Assembly: GCA_009693225.1 (NCBI GenBank)
Contig: SHXP01000150.1
Coordinates: 1-5,888 of the forward strand
DNA: 5,888 nucleotides
Direction: 5' to 3'
Source: Limnohabitans sp.
GTDB taxonomy: Bacteria; Pseudomonadota; Gammaproteobacteria; Burkholderiales; Burkholderiaceae_C
In this document: in pieces, positions 1 to 5,888 of the stretch
How positions within the stretch are numbered: the first letter of the stretch is position 1
Layout: every line of letters begins with the position of its first letter
Notes under the pieces: model-generated
Told to the model about the DNA's origin: nothing
Seen by the model: the letters and a program-made list of their open reading frames with translations, nothing else
Database searches by the model: none
Made by a program: the position numbers and the translations under genes

Positions 1-23
1 TCCGTTATCTTCTTGCCGGGCAC
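1..23 (-). CDS. istA: IstA-like IS21 transposase, first codons only (runs off the left edge)
   Basis: A GTG at 23-21 on the minus strand opens a frame reading M-P-G-K-K-I-T before the window ends, so only seven complete codons are visible. An AAGGAGG Shine-Dalgarno stands six bases upstream, close to ideal, which makes this a deliberate start rather than a chance codon. The peptide resembles the N-terminus of IS21-family IstA proteins, in which a short MPG-(K/R)-(K/R/x)-I-T-D stretch precedes a helix-turn-helix. IstA is the DDE transposase that binds the terminal repeats and works with the ATPase IstB. Seven residues cannot prove the family; the terminal repeats behind it give additional support. 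Confidence 0.5.
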
Positions 24-29
24 TCAGTG

Positions 30-36
30 CCTCCTT
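30..36 (-). promoter_or_regulatory. Consensus ribosome binding site for the istA-like gene
   Basis: The minus strand reads AAGGAGG followed by six bases (CACTGA) and then GTG. This near-perfect Shine-Dalgarno is what decides the GTG start at 23-21. It is the strongest ribosome binding site in the window. Confidence 0.6.
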
Positions 37-97
37 ACGTTTGTCGTCAGGAGATCACTGTATCCCTCGCTTCCGGTCCTTCCCGGCTTAAGGTCCA

Positions 98-153
98 ACC
101 GGCCAAGACAGTTGTCACCGACCGGTCACCCTAATTGTCACCGGCCAACACAG
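98..153. repeat. Repeated terminal motifs of the IS end
   Basis: Two interleaved direct repeats are visible. ACCGGCCAAGACAG at 98-111 recurs as ACCGGCCAACACAG at 140-153 (13 of 14 identical). TTGTCACCGACC at 112-123 recurs as TTGTCACCGGCC at 135-146 (11 of 12 identical). Between them sits the perfect palindrome GACCGGTC at 120-127, followed by another TCACC. Multiple terminal repeats of about this size are typical transposase-binding sites at IS21-family ends. The outer copy coincides with the proposed end of the element. Confidence 0.6.
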
Positions 154-234
154 CGCAACTCATCACGCTGTTTGCACTGAGCAATTTGTGGATGGTGAGG
201 AAACGAATCCTGGTCACCAATGGGTGAGTGCGCT

Positions 235-254
235 TAAAACAGGGCAAAAGCCCT
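235..254 (-). terminator. Possible rho-independent terminator for the cph operon
   Basis: Read on the minus strand, AGGGC-TTTT-GCCCT forms a five-pair GC-rich hairpin followed directly by GTTTTAA, a short U-rich tail. It faces the right way for transcripts leaving cphA, although it lies about 290 bases beyond the cphA stop codon. The stem is short and the U-tract is interrupted by a G, so this is only a candidate. No better terminator is visible closer to the gene. Confidence 0.35.
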
Positions 255-283
255 CAGTGAGGGGGTAGATCGCATGAAAATGC

Positions 284-305
284 CGCAAAAGAGAGGGATT
301 TTGCG
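284..305. repeat. Seven-base inverted repeat (hairpin) in the 3' flank
   Basis: CGCAAAA at 284-290 and TTTTGCG at 299-305 are perfect inverted repeats around an eight-base purine loop. An overlapping wider pair, GATCGCA at 268-274 and TGCGATC at 302-308, shares the right arm. Neither orientation is followed by a U-run, so it does not look like a simple terminator. Its role is unknown. Confidence 0.35.
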
Positions 306-541
306 ATCGGATCATGGCAAATTTCACATGGTGAAGATTTGTTGCACGAGATCTTTTTTAAACTGAGTTTTTCAGACCATCCTAAGCTGTTTGCTGTATG
401 TCGATTTGATGTTGATTGTATTTCATGAGATACGATTCGTGAAGAGCGAAAAGCTGTATTCGTGGCAGAACGAATGTATTGCATCATGCAAATCAACTTA
501 CATAAGTAAGTGTGAAGACCGCAGTTGTGAAGTGCTGACGC

Positions 542-3121
542 CTAAGCCTGCTCAGCCACCCGCTTACCGATATGCGCGAGAGCCTCTTCCACCTGGTCTA
601 TCAATATCAGACACAGGTCGCCGGGGTTTAACTTGCCCAGCGCGTGGTCGATGGCGATGAATTCGCCCTGTATTTCCACGATGTCGCGAGTCAGCCTGGC
701 GTCCTTCAAACCCTGGCGCAGCAAGGCGATGACTTCGCCGTCAGCGCGCCCGCGCTGGCAGGCATCCTCAAACAGCACTACGCTGTTGAATGCGCCGCCG
801 ATGACGCGGGTTTGCTCGCGTATGTCTTCGTTGCGCCGGTCACCGGCGCCGCTGATAACCACGCTGCGTTGTTTGGCCGGCAGGTTGGTGACGGCCTGGA
901 CCAGCGCTTTGATGGCGTCGGGGTTGTGGCCGTAATCGGCAATGATGGTCGCGCCCTTGTAGCTGAACATATTGAAGCGACCCGGCACGCCCTGGGTGTC
1001 GCTGACAAAGGTGGACAAGCCTTGACAGATGGCCGCCCATGATAGGTTGACCGCCCACGCTGCACCGATGGCAGCCATAGCGTTTTCCACCTGAAAACCG
1101 ATGACGCCGTTTTGCGTCAAAGGCACTTCGTTCAAGGAGATGCGCACTTGCTGCGCGCCTTCCTGCGCCACGATGTGGCCGTCCTGCACATAGAGCACGC
1201 GCTTGCCTTGTGCGCGGTGCGTGGCCAGAACGGGATGGTGCGGGTCCACCGCGAAAAAAGTGATCTGTCCCGGGCAATTCGGTGCCATCGCGGCGACCAT
1301 GGGGTCGGTGGCATTCAGCACGGCCATGCCGTTGGGCGCAACGTTTTGCACGATGACGCGCTTGAGCACGGCTAGGTCTTCCACGGTGCTGATGTAGTTC
1401 AGGCCCAGGTGATCACCCGCGCCAATATTGGTGACCACAGCCACATGGCAACGGTCAAACGCCAGGCCTTCGCGCAGCATGCCGCCGCGCGCGGTCTCGA
1501 GCACAGCAGCGTCCACGTCCGGGTGCATCAACAAGCTGCGTGCGCTGCGCGGGCCGCTGCAGTCGCCGGTGTCGAGTTGCAAACCGTTGACGAACACGCC
1601 GTCGGTGGTGGTCATGCCGGTCCGCAAACCGCTGGTGCGCAACAGGTGCGCACACAGCCGCACGGTGGTGGTTTTGCCGTTGGTGCCGGTAACCGCAATC
1701 AGCGGTATGCGTCCGTCCTGGCCGTTGGCAAACATGGTGTCGATGATGGGGCTGCCGACATCGCGGCCTTTGCCGAATGAGGGTTGCAAATGCATGCGCA
1801 AGCCCGGCGCGGCGTTGACCTCGATGATGCCGCCGTTTTGTTCTTCCAGGGGTTTGAGCACAGACTCACAGACCACGTCGACGCCGCAGACATCCAGGCC
1901 GACCATTTGTGCGGCCATGACGGCGCGCGCAGCGACTTCGGGGTGCACGTCTTCGGTCACGTCGGTGGCGGTGCCGCCGGTGGACAAATTGGCGTTGTTG
2001 CGCAGCACCACGCGTGCGCCTTTGGGCGGCACGCTGTCGGCGTCAAAACCTTGTTCTTTCAAACGCGCCAGCGCAATATCGTCAAAGCGGATTTTGGTCA
2101 GCGAGGTGGCGTGACCGTCGCCCCGGCGCGGGTCGGCATTCACTTTGTCCACCAACTGGCGCACAGACGATGTGCCGTCGCCCACCACCAGCGGCGGCTC
2201 GCGCCGCGCAGCGGCCACCATGCGGTCGCCGACCACCAGCAGGCGGTAATCACTGCCCGGCAAAAAGCTCTCGACCATGATGTCGTCGCGGTATTTGAGG
2301 GCGTTGTTGTAAGCCTGCATGACTTCTTCGCGGGTGCGTATATTGACCACCACGCCCTTGCCCTGGTTGCCGTCGCGCGGCTTGACCACCACCGGCAAGC
2401 CGATTTCCAGCGCTGCCACCCAGGCGTCTTCGGCACTTTGGACAGGGCGGCCACGCGGCACCGGCACACCGGCAGCGAGCAACAGCTTTTTGCTCAACTC
2501 TTTGTCTTGTGCAATCGATTCTGCGATGGCGCTGCTGGCGTCGGTTTCTGCGGCCTGTATGCGCCGCTGTTTGCTGCCCCAGCCGAACTGCACCAGGCTG
2601 GCATCGGATAAACGGCGATAGGGAATGCCGCGCGCCAGGGCTGCATCCACAATGGCACCGGTCGATGGACCGAGGCGTATATCTTCATCCAGCTCACGCA
2701 GTTCCTGCAAAGCCTGGTTGACATCGAACTGTCTGGATTCAAACGCGGCCAGACACAGTTGTTCGGCCAGACGCATAGCGAGTTTGCCGACTTGCTCGAC
2801 CGAATACTCGACCACCACCTGAAACAAACCTTCTTCGGGCGTGGGCGTGGTACGGCTGAAAGTGACCGGGCAGCCGGCCTGGATCTGCAAATGCAATACG
2901 ACGGCTTCCAGCGCATGCGCCATGCTCAGGTGCGCGTCGCGCTCACCGGGTTGCAAGCGCCCCAGGCCGGGGAACAAATGGCGCAGGCGTTTTTCAAAGG
3001 CCTGCTGGTCGGCGCTGAGGTCGCTCTGCAGGCCGGGTGCGCATCGCACCATGGCTTCGATAGCAGTATGACGGGTCCACAGGTTGGGTCCGCGCAAGGC
3101 ACGAATGCGGGAGACTTCCAT
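542..3121 (-). CDS. cphA: Cyanophycin synthetase, full length (CphA)
   Basis: This cytoplasmic enzyme builds cyanophycin by adding Asp to the backbone and then Arg to the Asp side chain, using one ATP for each step. The 859-residue length is typical of CphA1 (about 870). Domains in order are an N domain (about 1-160, with RALRGPNLW at 7-15), an ATP-grasp domain (about 161-470) and a Mur-ligase-like domain (about 471-859). ATP-grasp marks include VVVKPRDGNQGKG at 244-256 and EVNAAPGLRMH at 434-444. Mur-ligase marks include the P-loop GTNGKTTT (479-486), ETARGGMLREGLAF (542-555), NIGAGDHLG (565-573), HNPDA (732-736) and GAGDRRNED (758-766). All appear intact, so both ligase activities are expected. 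The odd part is the N domain: the HxxEHxxxE motif of its partner gene reads HALEAVVLH at 69-77, so the hydrolytic primer-making site is probably lost. The ATG shares one base with the stop of the upstream cphA-prime gene. Confidence 0.95.
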   Translation of the reverse strand: MEVSRIRALRGPNLWTRHTAIEAMVRCAPGLQSDLSADQQAFEKRLRHLFPGLGRLQPGERDAHLSMAHALEAVVLHLQIQAGCPVTFSRTTPTPEEGLFQVVVEYSVEQVGKLAMRLAEQLCLAAFESRQFDVNQALQELRELDEDIRLGPSTGAIVDAALARGIPYRRLSDASLVQFGWGSKQRRIQAAETDASSAIAESIAQDKELSKKLLLAAGVPVPRGRPVQSAEDAWVAALEIGLPVVVKPRDGNQGKGVVVNIRTREEVMQAYNNALKYRDDIMVESFLPGSDYRLLVVGDRMVAAARREPPLVVGDGTSSVRQLVDKVNADPRRGDGHATSLTKIRFDDIALARLKEQGFDADSVPPKGARVVLRNNANLSTGGTATDVTEDVHPEVAARAVMAAQMVGLDVCGVDVVCESVLKPLEEQNGGIIEVNAAPGLRMHLQPSFGKGRDVGSPIIDTMFANGQDGRIPLIAVTGTNGKTTTVRLCAHLLRTSGLRTGMTTTDGVFVNGLQLDTGDCSGPRSARSLLMHPDVDAAVLETARGGMLREGLAFDRCHVAVVTNIGAGDHLGLNYISTVEDLAVLKRVIVQNVAPNGMAVLNATDPMVAAMAPNCPGQITFFAVDPHHPVLATHRAQGKRVLYVQDGHIVAQEGAQQVRISLNEVPLTQNGVIGFQVENAMAAIGAAWAVNLSWAAICQGLSTFVSDTQGVPGRFNMFSYKGATIIADYGHNPDAIKALVQAVTNLPAKQRSVVISGAGDRRNEDIREQTRVIGGAFNSVVLFEDACQRGRADGEVIALLRQGLKDARLTRDIVEIQGEFIAIDHALGKLNPGDLCLILIDQVEEALAHIGKRVAEQA

Positions 3122-5325
3122 CAGGCTTTCATCCTTGCAAGATCAAGATTGGCAATCGCAGACGGTTGCCCGTAATTTTTCAGGCCGGCGCGTATCAGAT
3201 CGGGTGACAGGTCCAGTGCCCAGGCCACAGCCACTGAGGCGAGCAGGTTAGGCAGGCTGAATGTGCCGTCGCTCAGGTGTTTGGCAATCGCCGGAAAATC
3301 CAGTTTCAGCAGACTGTGTTCATGCGTGCCGCGCGACATCATGACCTGGCGTTGGGAGAAATACACGGCGCGTCCTTGTGCGTCCAGATGCTGTCGCACA
3401 CAGGCATTGTGTTCGTCGGCCGCGAAGTAAATGACTTCGCCGTCGCACAAATCCGCCAGTTCAACCACCGCTGCATCTTCGGCGTTCAGCACCGCGGCGC
3501 CTTCGGGCAGCACCAGGTCAATCTGGGTTCGAACCACGTTGCGCACTTGCTCGGGCGTGCGTATGTCGTGGCCCTGCAAGCCGCTGTTGTCCGGCATGTC
3601 GGTCAGCACGCCGACCTGGCAACGGTCGTAGGGCAGGCCTTCATCCAGCACTTGCAGCGGCGTGTTTTCAAACACGGCCGCGTCCAGCGCACGGTTGATC
3701 AGCAAACGCTGGCTGGCTTCAAACACACGCGCATCTTTGGGGTCGACCAGGCGCTGGTCCATGAACAAACCTCTCGCCGAGGCCAGACCGGTGCGCCGTC
3801 CGGACAAATGAATCAGCCAGTTGACCAGGTGCGCCAGTTCGGTGGTGTGATGGCGGCCCATGATGCCAACCACAGGTATGCGCGTGGCTTGCTGCGACTC
3901 GAACAAATGCGCGACGATGGCCTGACCGACGGGGCGGGGGCGGCCGATGGCAGGCTTCAAATGCATCAGCAAACCCGGACCGGCATTGACTTCGACAAGC
4001 GCGCCGCCTTGCGCCAGCAAAGGCCTGCTGATGTCTTCTGCCACCAGATCGATACCGGCGATGTCCAGCCCGACGACGCGCGCGGCCAGCACCACCACGG
4101 CAGCCACTTCGGGGTGAACCAGGTCGGTCACGTCTATGCCCATATTGCCGGTGCGCTGCACCACGGCGACGCGGCCGTTTTCAGGGATGCTGTCTGCCGT
4201 CAAGCCCTGGCGCCGCAACTCCAGCACAGCGGTAGGCAAATCTTTCAAGCGTATGGTGTCCAGCGGAAAGTCTTCCTCTTCGCCGCGACGAGGGTCGGAG
4301 TTAATTTGAAATTCGATGAGTTCGGCCACCGTGTGCACGCCGTCGCCGGTGATGCGCGCGGTCTCGCCGCGCGAGGCTGCCACGACTTTGTGGCCGACCA
4401 CCAGCAGTCGGTGTTCGTCGCCGGGGATGAAGCGCTCGACCATGACGTCCGTGCCTTCGCGCTGCGCCACCAGAAACGCGGCTTCGATGTCTTCGCGTTT
4501 GCGCAGGTCCAGCGCCACACCGCGCCCGTGGTTGGCGTCGGTGGGTTTGACCACCACCGGCAGGCCGATGTCTTGTGCCACGCTCCAGGCCTGTTCGGGG
4601 GAATTCACCACTTCGCCCGAGGGGATGGGCACACCGCATTGGGTGAGCAGGATTTTGGTCAGGTCTTTGTCGCTGGAAATGCTTTCGGCGATGGCGCTGG
4701 TGCGGTCGGTTTCAGCGGTCCAGATGCGGCGTTGCAGCGAGCCGTAGCCCAGTTGCACCAGGTTGCCAGAGGTCAGCCGGATGGAGGGGATGCGGTGTTC
4801 GGTGGCCGCGTCGACGATGCAGGCGGTGCTGGGGCCCAGACACATGCGGTCGACCATGGCTTTGAGCCTGTTGACCGTGGCTTTGAGGTCATATGACGTG
4901 TTGTTGATGGCGGCCATCACCAGGTCACGCGCGGCGACCATGCTCTCGCGCCCGACTTCCTCCTGGCGGGTGCGGATCACCACTTTGTAGACACCGCGCT
5001 GACTGGTTTCGCGCGCTTTGCCGAAACCGACTTGCATGCCGGCCAATGTTTGCAATTCGATGGCCACGTGTTCCATGATGTGGCCGCACCAGGTGCCGTC
5101 GTTCAGGCGCAGTAAAAAACCGCCGCGCTCGCCGACCCCGCAGCGGTGCTCTAACATGCCCGGCAGCCAGGCGGTGAGCCGCTCGACAAAACCGGGCAGT
5201 GTGTTGGAGGGGTGGTCTTCGAGAACGCCCAGATCTACCCAGGCTTCGATGACCGGACGGTAGGTCCACACATTCGGTCCGCGTAAATAACGCATGCGCA
5301 ATATGGCTATATCTGGAAAGCTCAT
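3121..5325 (-). CDS. cphA': Short cyanophycin synthetase paralogue CphA-prime (CphA2-like)
   Basis: This 734-residue protein is homologous to CphA along its length but ends about 150 residues early. The N domain (about 1-165) has YLRGPNVW at 13-20 and an intact HIMEHVAIE motif at 82-90. The ATP-grasp domain (about 170-480) keeps VVVKPTDANHGRG (257-269), HRLLVVG (305-311) and EVNAGPGLLMH (445-455), so a peptide-bond-forming site is expected. One position differs: Arg442 of CphA corresponds to Leu453 here. The Mur-ligase-like part is degenerate: the P-loop is GIMGRHHTT (487-495) with no lysine, the ETARGGMLREG signature reads ENTPLQVLDEG (553-563), and the C-terminal lobe is absent. It should therefore not attach Arg by itself. 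Cyanobacterial CphA2, which polymerises beta-Asp-Arg dipeptides, shows the same kind of loss. The ATG is the first possible start after an in-frame TGA at 5386-5388, and it has no Shine-Dalgarno. It is the first gene of the operon. Confidence 0.9.
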   Translation of the reverse strand: MSFPDIAILRMRYLRGPNVWTYRPVIEAWVDLGVLEDHPSNTLPGFVERLTAWLPGMLEHRCGVGERGGFLLRLNDGTWCGHIMEHVAIELQTLAGMQVGFGKARETSQRGVYKVVIRTRQEEVGRESMVAARDLVMAAINNTSYDLKATVNRLKAMVDRMCLGPSTACIVDAATEHRIPSIRLTSGNLVQLGYGSLQRRIWTAETDRTSAIAESISSDKDLTKILLTQCGVPIPSGEVVNSPEQAWSVAQDIGLPVVVKPTDANHGRGVALDLRKREDIEAAFLVAQREGTDVMVERFIPGDEHRLLVVGHKVVAASRGETARITGDGVHTVAELIEFQINSDPRRGEEEDFPLDTIRLKDLPTAVLELRRQGLTADSIPENGRVAVVQRTGNMGIDVTDLVHPEVAAVVVLAARVVGLDIAGIDLVAEDISRPLLAQGGALVEVNAGPGLLMHLKPAIGRPRPVGQAIVAHLFESQQATRIPVVGIMGRHHTTELAHLVNWLIHLSGRRTGLASARGLFMDQRLVDPKDARVFEASQRLLINRALDAAVFENTPLQVLDEGLPYDRCQVGVLTDMPDNSGLQGHDIRTPEQVRNVVRTQIDLVLPEGAAVLNAEDAAVVELADLCDGEVIYFAADEHNACVRQHLDAQGRAVYFSQRQVMMSRGTHEHSLLKLDFPAIAKHLSDGTFSLPNLLASVAVAWALDLSPDLIRAGLKNYGQPSAIANLDLARMKA
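3132..3136 (-). promoter_or_regulatory. Ribosome binding site of cphA inside the end of cphA-prime
   Basis: The minus strand reads AAGGA, then ten bases, then the cphA ATG. The site lies within the last codons of cphA-prime. Spacing is slightly long. With the overlapping TGATG stop/start, it supports re-initiation by ribosomes that have just finished cphA-prime. Confidence 0.5.
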
Positions 5326-5375
5326 AGGTGGCGGGCAGGCTGCTTGTGTTGCACAGGGCGAGAGGAGGGCAGGGT

Positions 5376-5381
5376 TAGAAT
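5376..5381 (+). promoter_or_regulatory. Possible -10 element for the rightward gene
   Basis: TAGAAT matches the sigma-70 consensus -10 at five of six positions and would place a transcription start near 5388, giving a leader of about 22 bases before the ATG at 5410. No good -35 lies at 17 bases; TTGCAC at 5349-5354 is 21 bases away. Either an activator is needed or the call is wrong. Confidence 0.3.
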
Positions 5382-5400
5382 CGTTTCACTGTAGGTCATT

Positions 5401-5427
5401 GTTATAAGAATGAATATTCCCTCTCAA
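5401..5427 (-). promoter_or_regulatory. Possible sigma-70 promoter of the cphA-prime/cphA operon
   Basis: The minus strand has TTGAGA (5427-5422, five of six to TTGACA), a 15-base spacer and TATAAC (5406-5401, five of six to TATAAT). The spacer is one or two bases shorter than usual. The start of transcription would fall near 5394, giving a leader of roughly 70 bases. The -35 lies inside the first codons of the divergent gene, so the two promoters would compete for space. Confidence 0.35.
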
Positions 5428-5888
5428 GTTGCGCCAGTGCTGCTGGATTTGCCAGCCCTGTGGCGAGGGGATCTGCAGCTTCAATTGTCATCAGAAGAAA
5501 ACGTTTCAGCCTGGCTGGAGGTTGACCTCGATGCCGGATTGTATTTCGCGCGCGGCCTGATGGTTTTGACGCACCGCCGCCTGATCTGGTGCGCTCCCGG
5601 CTCTGAAAAAACCTGGCACAGCCTGGACATACAGCCCGATTGGCAGCTAGAGCTCAGCGACCACGCCGGTGTTGGGCATCTGCGTCTGCGCGAAGCCGCA
5701 CAACAAATCGCCGATTGGCGCTTCACCCTGGGTCGCAACCTGCAAGCGACGGCTTTGCTCGCGTGTTTCAACAAACAACAGGCCGGGCAGGGCGATACCC
5801 CGGGACAGTCCTGGTGCCAGGTGTGTCACGCGCCCTTGAAGGACGCGGAAGACACCTGCCGCAGTTGCGATCTGGTGCAGGATGAGGC
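5410..5888 (+). CDS. N-terminus of probable cyanophycin-associated ABC transporter (runs off the right edge)
   Basis: An open frame of 159 complete codons runs to the window end without a stop. Codon use is GC-rich like that of its neighbours. The visible part contains SAWLEVDLD (33-41) and RGLMVLTHRRLIW (48-60), a pattern seen in small bacterial PH-like domains. A four-cysteine zinc-ribbon-like motif follows: Cys136-x2-Cys139 and Cys150-x2-Cys153. I recall this N-terminal layout, ahead of an ABC membrane and ATPase module, in the ABC transporter commonly encoded next to cphA in Burkholderiales. The membrane and ATPase parts are not in the window, so the transporter call is inference. ATG 5410 is the only ATG, GTG or TTG start after the in-frame TAG at 5392-5394 and before Met51. 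It has no good Shine-Dalgarno. The divergent position suggests shared regulation with the cph operon. Confidence 0.65.
   Translation, partial: MNIPSQVAPVLLDLPALWRGDLQLQLSSEENVSAWLEVDLDAGLYFARGLMVLTHRRLIWCAPGSEKTWHSLDIQPDWQLELSDHAGVGHLRLREAAQQIADWRFTLGRNLQATALLACFNKQQAGQGDTPGQSWCQVCHAPLKDAEDTCRSCDLVQDE

Larger units (their letters stand above)
1..150 (-). mobile_element. Outer end of an IS21-family insertion sequence (partial)
   Basis: The left edge of the window seems to lie inside an insertion sequence. Three things support this. A short minus-strand reading frame begins with V/M-P-G-K-K-I-T, which resembles the start of one group of IS21-family IstA transposases. It has a consensus Shine-Dalgarno at ideal spacing. 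Outside it lies a block of repeated GTCACCG and ACCGGCCAA motifs, as expected from the multiple terminal repeats that IstA binds in IS21 elements. The boundary is placed at 150 because the minus strand there reads TGTTGGCCGG and IS21 ends usually start with TG; 152 is equally possible. The other end and the target duplication lie outside the window, so family and boundary are inferences. Confidence 0.55.
154..541. other. Gene-free, relatively AT-rich stretch between the IS end and cphA
   Basis: No convincing gene is present. Base composition falls clearly below that of the flanking genes, especially from about 300 to 500. An 80-codon minus-strand frame (254-496) has no ribosome binding site and no recognisable features. 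Small inverted repeats occur at 214-227, 241-254, 251-263, 284-305 and 496-511 (ACTTAC / GTAAGT around ATAA). The stretch is probably the 3' flank of the cph operon into which the IS inserted. It could also contain remnants of an earlier gene too decayed to identify by eye. Confidence 0.5.

Noticed and set aside
98..153. CRISPR-like repeats
   Set aside because: Only two copies of each short motif occur, with no regular spacer length; terminal repeats of an insertion sequence explain them better.
254..496. An 80-codon minus-strand frame downstream of cphA
   Set aside because: It has no Shine-Dalgarno, no recognisable motif apart from a chance CxxC, and lies in an AT-rich intergenic stretch.
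496..511. ACTTAC-ATAA-GTAAGT hairpin just past the cphA stop as a terminator
   Set aside because: The stem is AT-rich and weak, and no U-run follows in the minus direction.
391..660. An 89-codon plus-strand frame overlapping the 3' end of cphA
   Set aside because: It overlaps the conserved cphA coding end on the opposite strand and has no start signal or recognisable sequence.
1784..2611. A 275-codon plus-strand open frame opposite cphA
   Set aside because: Same cause: antisense of a conserved ATP-grasp region, with His/Ala/Gln-rich low-information sequence and no supporting start signals.
3277..4896. A 539-codon plus-strand open frame opposite cphA-prime
   Set aside because: It is an antisense shadow of a GC-rich conserved gene. 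It is rich in His, Gln and Gly, as expected from reverse-complemented coding sequence, and matches no family I recognise.
5363..5368. AGGAGG on the plus strand in the divergent gap, resembling a strong Shine-Dalgarno
   Set aside because: No start codon follows within usable distance; the real ATG is 41 bases further on. It is probably the complement of the pyrimidine-rich cphA-prime leader.

Overview
The window is roughly 60% GC in its coding parts and looks like a betaproteobacterial (Burkholderiales-type) chromosome. That assignment is an inference from the gene arrangement: two different cyanophycin synthetase genes in tandem, with a divergent gene that resembles the N-terminus of the cyanophycin-associated ABC transporter found beside cphA in that group.

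Layout from left to right. Positions 1 to about 150 appear to be the outer end of an IS21-family insertion sequence. The first codons of an istA-like transposase run off the left edge on the minus strand behind a very good ribosome binding site, and repeated GTCACCG / ACCGGCCAA motifs lie outside it. Positions 154-541 are a more AT-rich stretch with no convincing gene. It holds a few small hairpins, one of them a plausible terminator for the leftward operon. Positions 542-5325 on the minus strand hold a two-gene operon: the upstream gene (3121-5325) is a short CphA-prime (CphA2-like) protein and the downstream gene (542-3121) is a full-length cyanophycin synthetase, cphA. Their stop and start codons share one base (TGATG). 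An 84-bp gap (5326-5409) with likely back-to-back promoters separates the operon from a rightward gene that starts at 5410 and leaves the window.

How the genes fit together: cyanophycin is a nitrogen-storage polymer with a poly-Asp backbone and Arg side chains. CphA has intact-looking ATP-grasp and Mur-ligase-like domains, so it should add both Asp and Arg. CphA-prime keeps an intact-looking ATP-grasp domain but has a destroyed Mur-ligase P-loop and lacks the Mur-ligase C-terminal lobe. The N-terminal domains show the opposite pattern: CphA-prime keeps a HxxEHxxxE motif, matching the position of the primer-generating hydrolytic site described for CphA1 N domains, while CphA has lost it. This complementary loss suggests the two proteins divide the work. 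No cyanophycinase (cphB) or dipeptidase gene is present in the window.
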